A DNA stretch of 64,000 nucleotides from Chryseobacterium sp. C-71 (GTDB lineage: Bacteria; Bacteroidota; Bacteroidia; Flavobacteriales; Weeksellaceae). The notes beneath the pieces are model-generated. The model made no database searches, had not been told where the DNA came from, and saw only the letters and a program-made list of their open reading frames with translations. The DNA is taken from the NCBI RefSeq assembly GCF_020911865.1, contig NZ_CP087131.1, positions 2,790,001-2,854,000 of the forward strand, written 5' to 3'. A program made the position numbers and the translations under genes. Below, one piece after another: positions 52,271 through 61,245 of this stretch (position 1 is its first letter; each line of letters opens with the position of its first letter).

Positions 52271-55120
52271 ATGAATGTAAAATTAAAAGTGTTAAGTGTT
52301 GGTGCACTATTCTTTTTGGGTTTTCAGAGCATCGAAGCGCAAGAGAGCGTGAGAGATACTATAGGTAAACCAGTTAATGAAGCGAAAATTGAAGAAGTTG
52401 TTGTAGTGGGTTATAAAACTATGACTAAAAGTTCAGCCGTAACTTCTACAGCAAAAATTGGAAGTGAATTAATCAATAACCGCCCAAGCTCCAATGTGTT
52501 AAACGCTGCTCAAGGTCAGTTAGCTGGAGTTAATATTGCTACGGGTACAGGTCAACCTGGTGCTACTCCGACTATTACTGTAAGAGGTAAGGGGTCTTTG
52601 CTAGGGAACACTGAGCCACTTTATGTAATTGATGGCTTTCCTGGAACCAGTGAAAGTTTCAGAAACATAAATCCTAATGATATTGAAAGTATGGAAGTTT
52701 TAAAGGATGCTTCAGCACTTTCACAATTTGGTAACAGAGGGTCAAATGGGGTTGTAGTAATTAGAACTAAACGTGCAAAATATAATCAAGGTGTAAATTT
52801 TGGTTACAGCTCTCAGTTTGGAGTTTCTCAATTACAAAAGCATAGATATAATATTGCTAATTCTAGAGAATTATTAACTCTCGAAAAAATGATTGGTAGA
52901 GGTAAGGGTACAACCTTAACTGATGCTCAAATAGCCGATTATAAAGTCGATACAGATTGGTTAGATTATTTTTTTCAGCCTTCAATCTTGCAATCACATG
53001 ACTTTTCAGTGTCTGCGGGGTCTGAAAATTTAAATAACTACACAAGTATCGGATATCTAGATCAGCAAGGGTTACTTGCAACAACTGGAATGAAAAGATT
53101 TTCTTTAAGAAACAACTTAAATGGAAAATCTAAAAACAATAAATTTAATTTCTCAGTTGGTACTGCGTTATCTTTAACCAGAAATACACAGGCTTCTAAT
53201 TTAAATACTGGTGGAGTAAACCAAAACTTAGTACTAGGTGCAATGAAGGGAGCTCCACATATCTCTCCTGACGAATATCAAAATAGTCAGCAATTGCTGG
53301 GCTTATATCAATCTACGGGTAACTTCCTGTATACTCCACTAATGTTGATTGATAAGGAAAGAACTTATAGAGCCTCTACAGACGAAGTAAGAATAGACGT
53401 TACAACTGAAGCGTCTTACAAGTTTCTTCCTACTTTGACAGGTCGTGTTCGTGCTAATGCCACATTTAGAAATTTAAATGATAATGCTTGGCAGCATCCT
53501 ATTTCTTTTAATTCACTTGCACTACAAGGGGCTTTGGAATTTAAAGGGTTTGAAGATATGTCTCAATCGAGAGTTTTTACTTTTAATAACTTGGCTCAGT
53601 TAGAATATAATGAAACTTTTGGGGATCATAAAATTGGTGTTCAGGGAGCGTTCGAATTCAATAATAATATGCTACAGCAATCTTCTCAAAGACAGATTGG
53701 ATTGAATCCAAGGACTTGGGTGCCAGGAACGGGTACGGGTTATATAACTAATACTGCGGCTAGCTACCTGCGTCCAATAAGTGTTGGTCAAGCTAGACAT
53801 AATATGTTCTCTTATTTTGCTAACGTAGATTACGATTATGCCGGTAAATATGGAATAGCTGCTAACATTCGTTATGATGGATCTAGCCGTTTTTCTGAAG
53901 ATAATGTTTGGGGAACTTTCTGGTCTATTGGAGGTAGATGGAATATTAATAAAGAAAGCTTCATGGAAAATGTAACTTGGGTTAATGACTTGAAGCTTAG
54001 AGGCTCATACGGAACCGTAGGAAATGAGCGTGTTTTGCCGGGCATATTTGATGGACTCAACCCTCAAAGATATCTTAATACGTTTTCAGTATCTTCTGCT
54101 CCTACTTATGGAACAGGTTTGGGATATGGTATCAATTTAGGATTTCCAGATCTTAGATGGGAAACTACTCGTACTTGGAACGTAGGTGTGGACTTTGAAT
54201 TGTTGTCAAGAAGAGTTAGAGGTCAATTTGACGTGTATGATAAAACTTCTGAAAATATTTTCTATCCATGGCCACAGAGTCCTTTATTAGGACAGACAGC
54301 TTTAAATAAGAACTCTGAAATCGACTTAAAAAACTACGGTTATGAATTAAATTTAGCTGTGGATGTAATTAGAAGTACTAATGGAGTTAATTTTACATTA
54401 AGAGGGAACGGAGCTTTAAATAAAGAAAAAGTATTTAATATTCCAGAAAACCCTTTAATCCAGGGTGCAACTGTACAGACTTATTCAACCAACGGAAGTA
54501 TTTGGCAGGCTCCATACGTTTATCATTATTTGGGTGTGAATCCTAACAATGGTAATTTACTTTTTGAAAGTGCTGATGGAAGTGCTACTGAGGCGCCGAC
54601 TGATGCAGATTTGAAACCACTAAAATACAACTTCAGAAACCCAAGATATGTAGGTGGATTTGGTTTTGATTTTGATTATAAGGGTGTTTTTGTTAATACA
54701 ACATTTAATTACGTCGCAGGTATTTATAGATATGACTATGATATGTCAGGATATTACAGTCCCGATGATGTTGGACAGTTTAATGTTTCAAGAGACTTAC
54801 TGAATGCTTGGACGCCTACAAACACCAACACTGACATACCGTCAAATACAGCTGCTAACAGAAATTTCGAAACGAGATCAGATCGTTTCTTAGTTGACTC
54901 ATCTTATCTAAGATTAAGAAATCTTCAAGTAGGATATCGTATTCCACAAAGTGTATTAAATGGTACATTTGTAAAAAGTATGACTATTATGGTTCAAGGA
55001 GAAAACTTATATACATGGTCAAAATGGCGAGGTTTTGATGCTGAGAGCACAAGAGCTGCGGATCAATATGGGTACCCAACACCAAAAATTTTCACATTAG
55101 GAATTGATGTTAAATTTTAA
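52271..55120 (+). CDS. SusC/RagA-family TonB-dependent outer-membrane transporter
   Basis: A 949-residue protein with a signal peptide ending IEAQ. A TonB-box-like KIEEVVVVGYKT follows directly. The plug domain has LAGVNIATGTGQPG, ITVRGKGSLLGN, PLYVIDGFPG, DIESMEVLKDASAL and GNRGSNGVVVIRTK. The rest is a 22-strand barrel ending in FTLGIDVKF. It lacks the N-terminal carboxypeptidase-regulatory-like domain of many SusC proteins, as is common in Chryseobacterium-type genomes. With the SusD partner at 55140 it imports oligosaccharides, peptides or similar nutrients. The substrate is unknown; the nearby protease gene is compatible with peptides. Confidence 0.94.
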   Translation: MNVKLKVLSVGALFFLGFQSIEAQESVRDTIGKPVNEAKIEEVVVVGYKTMTKSSAVTSTAKIGSELINNRPSSNVLNAAQGQLAGVNIATGTGQPGATPTITVRGKGSLLGNTEPLYVIDGFPGTSESFRNINPNDIESMEVLKDASALSQFGNRGSNGVVVIRTKRAKYNQGVNFGYSSQFGVSQLQKHRYNIANSRELLTLEKMIGRGKGTTLTDAQIADYKVDTDWLDYFFQPSILQSHDFSVSAGSENLNNYTSIGYLDQQGLLATTGMKRFSLRNNLNGKSKNNKFNFSVGTALSLTRNTQASNLNTGGVNQNLVLGAMKGAPHISPDEYQNSQQLLGLYQSTGNFLYTPLMLIDKERTYRASTDEVRIDVTTEASYKFLPTLTGRVRANATFRNLNDNAWQHPISFNSLALQGALEFKGFEDMSQSRVFTFNNLAQLEYNETFGDHKIGVQGAFEFNNNMLQQSSQRQIGLNPRTWVPGTGTGYITNTAASYLRPISVGQARHNMFSYFANVDYDYAGKYGIAANIRYDGSSRFSEDNVWGTFWSIGGRWNINKESFMENVTWVNDLKLRGSYGTVGNERVLPGIFDGLNPQRYLNTFSVSSAPTYGTGLGYGINLGFPDLRWETTRTWNVGVDFELLSRRVRGQFDVYDKTSENIFYPWPQSPLLGQTALNKNSEIDLKNYGYELNLAVDVIRSTNGVNFTLRGNGALNKEKVFNIPENPLIQGATVQTYSTNGSIWQAPYVYHYLGVNPNNGNLLFESADGSATEAPTDADLKPLKYNFRNPRYVGGFGFDFDYKGVFVNTTFNYVAGIYRYDYDMSGYYSPDDVGQFNVSRDLLNAWTPTNTNTDIPSNTAANRNFETRSDRFLVDSSYLRLRNLQVGYRIPQSVLNGTFVKSMTIMVQGENLYTWSKWRGFDAESTRAADQYGYPTPKIFTLGIDVKF

Positions 55121-55139
55121 TTAAAATTAATATATTACA

Positions 55140-56714
55140 ATGAAAAATATTTTTAAAATTTCTATATTGACATTAGGTGTTCTTTTAACAAGTTCATGTA
55201 ATAGAGATTTATTAGACACATATTCACCAGGGGTTATTTTTGAGGAAGATGCTCTTTTAAGTAGTGCTGACTTACAATTATTACTTAATTCGGCTCTTAC
55301 TACAATGGGGAGTAGAACTGAATCTGAAATCGTTTCAATTTTCACCGACGAGGTTGGAATAGGTTTTGCTAATGGTGGACAAGGAATTAACGATGATTAT
55401 GTATTTTTCTTAAATACGGGATCAGATCTACCAACTGCTTTATGGGCAAATACATATGCAAGCATTTCTAGATTAAATAGAATTATTGATGCATCAGACA
55501 AAATTGTTCCGGCAAATGCTGATGACGCAAAGGTGATTGCTAATATCAAAGCTCAGGCTTTAACACTTAGAGCTTATGGTCATTTGTTAATCCTAGGTTA
55601 TTTCAGTACAGATCCAACAGATAATAATGCGTTAGCAGGTTTGATATCAAATCGAATTGATGTTTTTGATGTGAATGATTTTCCTCGAAATACAAACGGT
55701 GAATTTTATACATTTATTCATAAAGATTTAGATGATGCTATTGCACTCTATCAATCATCTGGTGTTGCTGCTAATCCAAATTATGGAAATATTAACTTTG
55801 CTAGAGGACTTAAGGCAAGATCTTATGCTTATAAAGGAGATTATACTAATGCAGAAATTTGGGCCGATCAAGTAATCAATACAGCTGGGCTAATTTTGGC
55901 TAACAAAGCTACCTATAGATCAATATTTTGGACTGATGCTGTAGCACCTGAAGTTATTTTCAGAATACAAAGAATAGTTCAACAAAATAATCAAGATACT
56001 AACTTACATAATGCTTGGTTTTCATTACAACCTACTGCTACAGGGGCACCTTCTTTTGAAGTGAGTAGAGCTTTGCATAATAAATTAAATCCAGGTAACT
56101 TAACTGCAAATACTTTAGGTACAACGGTTGCTGATGTAAGAGCAAATTTGATTATTGGACCTGATTCAACTATTGATCCAAACTATGCTTTTGCTCCTGA
56201 CTATAGAAATTCAGATAGGTTAATAATTAACAAGCATGGAGGTCGTCTAAATACTGCATCTCAACCTTGGGCAAATACAAATGCTAATAATCCTAATAAT
56301 TCATTTAAGATTATGCGTTTATCCGAAATGTATATGATTAAAGCAGAAGCGAGAGCGCAAGTAAGTGATTTTGCAGGAGTGAGAACAGCAATTAAAACGG
56401 TTAGAGATGCTAGGTTTGGTGCTTCTGCTACCGTTGCAACTCCAGCATCTTCAACTGCAGCATGGAAAATGATTCTTGATGAAAGAAGAGTAGAGTTTGC
56501 ATTTGAAGGATATAGATTTATGGATATCAAGCGTTTGGGAGTGAAAGCAAACTCAAGCCTTGATAGAGATCCTGCAGATTATAGCTCTCTTACCTCAAAT
56601 TATCCGGCAGCTAATCCAATCAATCTACCATTAAACAGTTACAAATGGGCATTGCCAATTCCAAACGTTGAGGTTAATGTGAATTCAAAAATTGTACAAA
56701 ACCCTGGTTATTAA
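55140..56714 (+). CDS. SusD/RagB-family nutrient-binding outer-membrane lipoprotein
   Basis: A 524-residue lipoprotein; the signal ends in LTSSCNRDLLDT, the usual SusD start. TPR-like helices follow (IKAQALTLRAYGHLLILGYF, FARGLKARSYAYKGDYTNAE). The C-terminal part has MRLSEMYMIKAEARAQ and DERRVEFAFEGYRFMDIKRL, which are RagB/SusD hallmarks. It ends with a short tail IVQNPGY. Located 19 bases after susC, it forms the lid of the SusC barrel at the cell surface. Confidence 0.94.
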   Translation: MKNIFKISILTLGVLLTSSCNRDLLDTYSPGVIFEEDALLSSADLQLLLNSALTTMGSRTESEIVSIFTDEVGIGFANGGQGINDDYVFFLNTGSDLPTALWANTYASISRLNRIIDASDKIVPANADDAKVIANIKAQALTLRAYGHLLILGYFSTDPTDNNALAGLISNRIDVFDVNDFPRNTNGEFYTFIHKDLDDAIALYQSSGVAANPNYGNINFARGLKARSYAYKGDYTNAEIWADQVINTAGLILANKATYRSIFWTDAVAPEVIFRIQRIVQQNNQDTNLHNAWFSLQPTATGAPSFEVSRALHNKLNPGNLTANTLGTTVADVRANLIIGPDSTIDPNYAFAPDYRNSDRLIINKHGGRLNTASQPWANTNANNPNNSFKIMRLSEMYMIKAEARAQVSDFAGVRTAIKTVRDARFGASATVATPASSTAAWKMILDERRVEFAFEGYRFMDIKRLGVKANSSLDRDPADYSSLTSNYPAANPINLPLNSYKWALPIPNVEVNVNSKIVQNPGY

Positions 56715-56732
56715 TTTTAAAATTTTCAGAAA

Positions 56733-57551
56733 ATGAAAAATATATTTAAATTCGTTTATTTACTATTTGCGTTATTTGCAATTAGTTCTTGTGAAGATGG
56801 CACAGAAAACTCAATGTATGATGGTGATGCTACATCTTTCTTTCTTGATAAATTTGCTGTGGCAAAGGGACCGGATGTTGGCTATAAAGATTTTGATATA
56901 AAGATAGGAACGATGAGTCCATTAAATTCTGCTGCAGACTTTGAGATAAAGAGAATTGGTGGTGATGCAGTTGCAGGAACTCATTATGAAATTCTTAATG
57001 GAGGTAAAGTTCAGATAGCAGCAGGTAGCAATCTGGGAATTGTAAAATTGAGAGTATACGGAGCACAGTTGTCGCAAACAATTGCTAAGACGTTAGTATT
57101 TGATTTGGTTTCTCCTTCTGTTAAAAAGGCAAATTACAATACTACGATTAGTTTATCTCTGATTTTCGGTTGTGATTCTTCTCTTGAAGGAACATATCAA
57201 TACTCAACTGTCAATGCATTTGCTCCTGATGCACCTACTAATGTGCCAGGTCCCGTGACAGGTAATGTAACTTTCACAAAAGTAAGTGATGGTCTTTATC
57301 AAATTTCTGATTCAAGCTTTGGTGCTTTTGCATTATTTCCAGGATATGCTGCTACTTCTACTGGAGTAAGAATTGAGGATTTATGTGGTAAGCTTTCTTT
57401 TAAAACGCCAAATCAGTATGGTGATACATTTGTAATTTCTAATGTTGTTGTAAATGGTAATAAATTAACATTTAAGTGGACAACCTCATATGGAGAGTAT
57501 GGTACAACCACTTTGACTAAATCAGATGGTAACTGGCCAGCACTTAATTAA
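56733..57551 (+). CDS. surface lipoprotein of the SusCD operon (DUF1735/4843-like)
   Basis: A 272-residue lipoprotein with signal ending AISSCEDGTEN. Residues 40-145 form a Calx-beta or Ig-like domain (DFEIKRIGGDAVAGTHYEIL, KVQIAAGSNLGIVKLRVYG). Residues 150-272 form a second beta domain (EGTYQYSTVN, VTFTKVSDGLYQISD, LTFKWTTSYGEYGTTTL). It follows susD by 18 bases and ends the operon before a strong terminator. Such third genes usually encode surface ligand-binding proteins that help the SusCD complex. The exact family is uncertain. Confidence 0.75.
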   Translation: MKNIFKFVYLLFALFAISSCEDGTENSMYDGDATSFFLDKFAVAKGPDVGYKDFDIKIGTMSPLNSAADFEIKRIGGDAVAGTHYEILNGGKVQIAAGSNLGIVKLRVYGAQLSQTIAKTLVFDLVSPSVKKANYNTTISLSLIFGCDSSLEGTYQYSTVNAFAPDAPTNVPGPVTGNVTFTKVSDGLYQISDSSFGAFALFPGYAATSTGVRIEDLCGKLSFKTPNQYGDTFVISNVVVNGNKLTFKWTTSYGEYGTTTLTKSDGNWPALN

Positions 57552-57576
57552 GATTTAATTAAGATATATATTTACA

Positions 57577-57600
57577 CCCCGTCGAAAGACGGGGTTTTTT
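57577..57600 (+). terminator. intrinsic terminator of the SusCD operon
   Basis: CCCCGTC (57577-57583), a GAAA tetraloop, GACGGGG (57588-57594), then six or more T. A very strong hairpin, 25 bases after the last stop. Confidence 0.93.
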
Positions 57601-57616
57601 ATTTCCTTTTATTTCC

Positions 57617-57624
57617 TATTTTTG
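57617..57624 (+). promoter_or_regulatory. promoter -7 element for the porin gene
   Basis: TATTTTTG is an exact TAnnTTTG match 42 bases before the porin ATG. No clear -33 TTTG at the proper distance. Confidence 0.45.
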
Positions 57625-57666
57625 TACTATAAAATCAAGATGTGATTTTATCTAACTGAAAAATAA

Positions 57667-59610
57667 ATGAAATACATCCTCCTCCTCATACTTCTCTTCG
57701 GCTCCATATTCAAAGCCCAAGTAATCGTCAACAAAACAGACTCCAATAGATTGGATAAAAAGTTGTCGGATACTTTGGTGATTGATTCCGGGACAAAAGA
57801 CTCACTAAAAATATTTAAACCGACCATTCAGGATTATCGTTATCAGACGCAGTATGCTGAAAAGAAAATTTTTGATACGGTGCTGACTTTTGACAAGACC
57901 CATATCTTTTCGCAATACAATAATCAGGACAATTTTGGGCGTGCGCAGTTTGCAAACATTGGTGCTGGATTTAATCCATTGTCATACGAAGTAAATGCCG
58001 AACAAAACCTTTCCTTATTACCTTCCAATAAATCGTACGTGATTTTGGGAATTGATGACGTGAAGTATTACGATGTCAAAACCCCCACGGCAACTTTTGT
58101 TTATCATACCGCAATGCGAAACGGTGCTGCATTACAGTCGATGTATACTCAGAATATAGGAAAGAGATTTAATTTTTCTGTAGAGTACGATGGTTTGCGC
58201 TCTGAGGGAATGTACAGAAACTCTTTAGCCGCAAATAATAAAACCTTATTTTCGGGACATTATACTTCCAAAAGTGGAAACTACGAGCTATTCGCCCATT
58301 ACCTTCATCAGAATGTCAATAACCAGGAGAGCGGTGGAATCGTCGATGATGACCTTTTTCAGGCGGGGTCAAGTAATATCAGCAACAAATATAATGCTCA
58401 GGTTAATTTAGAAGAATCAAGTTCGCAGTATTCTTACAGACGTTACTATTTAAGCCATCAGTTTACGCCTTTCAATTCTGAGAAATTTCCTTTTAGAATT
58501 AGGCATACGATATTCAATCAAGGGAATAAATATTACTACTTTCAGGATGCTTTAGAAAATTATTGGTACAGCAATACGGCTTCAGAAATTATATCTGGGT
58601 TTAGTCCTTCTACCAAAAAATATTCAAACAATCTGAGCAATACGGTCAGCTTGGTTTTTGATAACGAAAAATTTAAATTGGATGCTGGTGTACGATACCA
58701 GATGTTGAAATTTGGTTTAAATGAAATAAATCTGCCCACAGTAAATGTTCCGGGTGAATTGAAAGAAAACAGATTAGGGGCTGTCGGAAATTTACAGGTG
58801 AAATTATTTGACAAGTTTCAGTTAAACTCATTCTTAGAATTTTCAAAAGGAAGTCAGTTTGGAAATTATCTGAAAACAATCAACAACGTAAAGTTTGAGC
58901 CGATAAAAGATTATTTTGTCAATGCAAAGGTTAACTTCCAAAGTGTTTATCCGTCTTTTAATTATCTTGCAAATTCTTCTGTTTACAGAAAATTTAATTA
59001 TTATTTACAAGATGCAAAAAATCAGGCAATCACAGAAATCGGAGGGAGTATCAACTTAAAATGGTTCAAATCTGAATTGTTTGCCAACTATTTTAGAATA
59101 GATAATTACACATATTTTGATTCTAATGCAATTTCTCGTCAAAGCGAAAACTCGCTGAATATTTCGCAGATCGGAGGTGATGCAACGTTCAGCTACAGAA
59201 AATTTCATTTAAATACGAGAGTACAGTTTCAAAGTGCTTTAACGAATAAAGATTTGTTGCCAATGCCTTCATTTATTGGAAGAGCCAATTTTTTCTTCCA
59301 GACAAGAGCTTTTAAAAATGCGGCAGAAATCCAAGCGGGTGTAAAAGTATATTATTTCTCGAAATTTGCTTCAAAGGAATATTTCCCGATTCTCAGCGAG
59401 TATATTCTTCCGAGAGCAGATTCGTTCTCTATCGGAGGCGAGCCTATTGCCGATCTTTATTTAAATTTCAAGGTCAAAAAAATGTTTTTCTTCATCGAAG
59501 GACAGCAAATAGGAACGATGCTTTCACATAATAAAGCCTATGCATTTCCACATTATCCGGTCTACGATTTTAGATTGAATATTGGGATTGTTTGGTATTT
59601 GTTCAACTAA
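57667..59610 (+). CDS. putative outer-membrane porin (Porin_10-like)
   Basis: A 647-residue protein with a signal peptide (KYILLLILLFGSIFKAQ). After a polar linker the chain alternates aromatic-rich amphipathic strands typical of an outer-membrane beta-barrel (RFNFSVEYDGLRSEGMYRNS, YELFAHYLHQNVN, FFFQTRAFKNAAEIQAGVKV) and ends with FRLNIGIVWYLFN-type aromatic residues. The sequence style matches the flavobacterial putative porin family (Porin_10, from memory). It overlaps no gene once bshC is started at 59622. It may form a diffusion channel; the solute is unknown. Confidence 0.82.
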   Translation: MKYILLLILLFGSIFKAQVIVNKTDSNRLDKKLSDTLVIDSGTKDSLKIFKPTIQDYRYQTQYAEKKIFDTVLTFDKTHIFSQYNNQDNFGRAQFANIGAGFNPLSYEVNAEQNLSLLPSNKSYVILGIDDVKYYDVKTPTATFVYHTAMRNGAALQSMYTQNIGKRFNFSVEYDGLRSEGMYRNSLAANNKTLFSGHYTSKSGNYELFAHYLHQNVNNQESGGIVDDDLFQAGSSNISNKYNAQVNLEESSSQYSYRRYYLSHQFTPFNSEKFPFRIRHTIFNQGNKYYYFQDALENYWYSNTASEIISGFSPSTKKYSNNLSNTVSLVFDNEKFKLDAGVRYQMLKFGLNEINLPTVNVPGELKENRLGAVGNLQVKLFDKFQLNSFLEFSKGSQFGNYLKTINNVKFEPIKDYFVNAKVNFQSVYPSFNYLANSSVYRKFNYYLQDAKNQAITEIGGSINLKWFKSELFANYFRIDNYTYFDSNAISRQSENSLNISQIGGDATFSYRKFHLNTRVQFQSALTNKDLLPMPSFIGRANFFFQTRAFKNAAEIQAGVKVYYFSKFASKEYFPILSEYILPRADSFSIGGEPIADLYLNFKVKKMFFFIEGQQIGTMLSHNKAYAFPHYPVYDFRLNIGIVWYLFN

Positions 59611-59621
59611 ATTTAAACAAG

Positions 59622-61208
59622 TTGAAAACAGTCAATAAAATTTCATTCAACGATATAGAAAGCATTCCTCAGCTGATAAAAGATTTTTTGAATCATCAGA
59701 TTGAGGGCTTTGAAAACGCAACTTTTTCAATTGAAAATTTTGCGCAGCAGATTCATTTAAAACAAAACTCTTTCGAACAAGCTCAAAGAGAAATTATTTC
59801 AAAAGCGTTCACAGATCAGCTTTCAAATCTTCAGCTTTCCGCAAAACAGAAAGAAAATGTTGAAAGTTTAAAATCAATCAATACGTTTACAATTACAACA
59901 GGACATCAGCTGAATCTTTTCTCAGGTCCCGCATTTTTTGTTTATAAAATTTTTCAGACGATCAAAACGTGTACAAATCTTAAGGAAAAGTTTCCAGATA
60001 ATAATTTTGTTCCAGTGTATTGGATGGCTTCTGAAGATCATGATTTTGCCGAAATCAATCATTTTAAAACGGAAAATAATTATTACGAAATCAATGAGAA
60101 ATCCGGCGGTGCTGTTGGAAGAATCAAGATAAACGATACATTTTTTATTTCTGAATTTGAGAAAGAATTTAAAGATTCTATTTTCGGAACCGAATTGATT
60201 TTAATGCTGAAAGAAGCTTATAAAGTCGGAAATACCTTGACGGAAGCAATTAGAACTTTAGTCAACAGATTATTTTCAGATTTCGGGCTATTGATTCTTG
60301 ACGGAGATTCTAAAGAACTGAAAAATCAGGTGAAAGATATTTTTAAAGACGAATTAATTAATTTCAGTTTAAATAAATCTTCAAAAGAAAAAGTAGATTT
60401 CCTAACCGATAAATACGGAAAAGTTCAGGTCAATCCGAGAGAGATTAATTTATTTTATCTTTCTGACACGAGGGACAGAATAGATTTTGACGGTGAAAAT
60501 TATTTTATTGTTGATACTGATAGAAAATTTACGAAGGAAGAAATCTTAGATGAACTAGAAAACTTTCCTGAAAAATTTAGCCCGAATGCTTTGATGCGTC
60601 CGGTGTATCAAGAGAAGGTATTGCCTAATTTGGCATACATTGGTGGTAATGCCGAAATCATGTATTGGCTGGAGCTGAAAGATTATTTTAGCAAGATTAA
60701 TATTCCTTTTCCGATTTTGATTCCGAGGAATTCTATGTTGTTTATCAAAGAGAAAACTTTAGGTAAAATCGAAAAGCTGGATTTGAAAATTGAAGATTTT
60801 TTCCAGAATTTTACCAAAATTACCAATTCCAAAATTTTAGATAATAATTCTGTTTTGGAATCTTTAGAATCGCAGGAAAATTTAATTATAAACAATTTTG
60901 CTGAACTAAAATCGTTAGCAGAAACAACCGAAAAATCTTTTGGAAATATGGTGAAAGCCGAAGAAGTACGTCAGTTAAAGTCTTTTGAAAGATTGAAAAA
61001 ACGATTGCTTCACGCCGAAAAAATAAAACAAAATGAGCTGTTAGAACGTTTAGAAACTTTATTTTTAGATGTTCATCCGGCAAAAACCTGGCAGGAGAGA
61101 ATCTTTAATTTCTCTGTGTTTTTCGCCGATTATGGCTACGAATGGTTAGAAACGATTGTTGAAGAAATGGAAGTGGAACAATCAAAACTAATAATTGTTG
61201 CCATTTAA
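59622..61208 (+). CDS. bshC: bacillithiol biosynthesis cysteine-adding enzyme BshC
   Basis: A 528-residue protein. The TTG at 59622 (MKTVNKISFNDIESIPQL) is preferred over one at 59592, which lies inside the porin gene. TTGHQLNLFSGPAFFVYK is the conserved N-terminal nucleotide-binding-like motif and YWMASEDHDFAEINH the second hallmark. A long coiled-coil region is at about residues 420-490. It adds cysteine to GlcN-malate in the last step of bacillithiol synthesis. Length is usual for the family. The other bsh genes are not in the window. Confidence 0.93.
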   Translation: MKTVNKISFNDIESIPQLIKDFLNHQIEGFENATFSIENFAQQIHLKQNSFEQAQREIISKAFTDQLSNLQLSAKQKENVESLKSINTFTITTGHQLNLFSGPAFFVYKIFQTIKTCTNLKEKFPDNNFVPVYWMASEDHDFAEINHFKTENNYYEINEKSGGAVGRIKINDTFFISEFEKEFKDSIFGTELILMLKEAYKVGNTLTEAIRTLVNRLFSDFGLLILDGDSKELKNQVKDIFKDELINFSLNKSSKEKVDFLTDKYGKVQVNPREINLFYLSDTRDRIDFDGENYFIVDTDRKFTKEEILDELENFPEKFSPNALMRPVYQEKVLPNLAYIGGNAEIMYWLELKDYFSKINIPFPILIPRNSMLFIKEKTLGKIEKLDLKIEDFFQNFTKITNSKILDNNSVLESLESQENLIINNFAELKSLAETTEKSFGNMVKAEEVRQLKSFERLKKRLLHAEKIKQNELLERLETLFLDVHPAKTWQERIFNFSVFFADYGYEWLETIVEEMEVEQSKLIIVAI

Positions 61209-61227
61209 TTTTAAAGAAGTATTTTTG
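61198..61227 (+). promoter_or_regulatory. promoter of the LysM protein gene
   Basis: TTG at 61198-61200 and TATTTTTG at 61220-61227 (exact TAnnTTTG) are 19 bases apart. It partly overlaps the end of bshC and sits 18 bases before the ATG at 61246. Confidence 0.6.
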
Positions 61228-61245
61228 TACATTATAATATTGAAA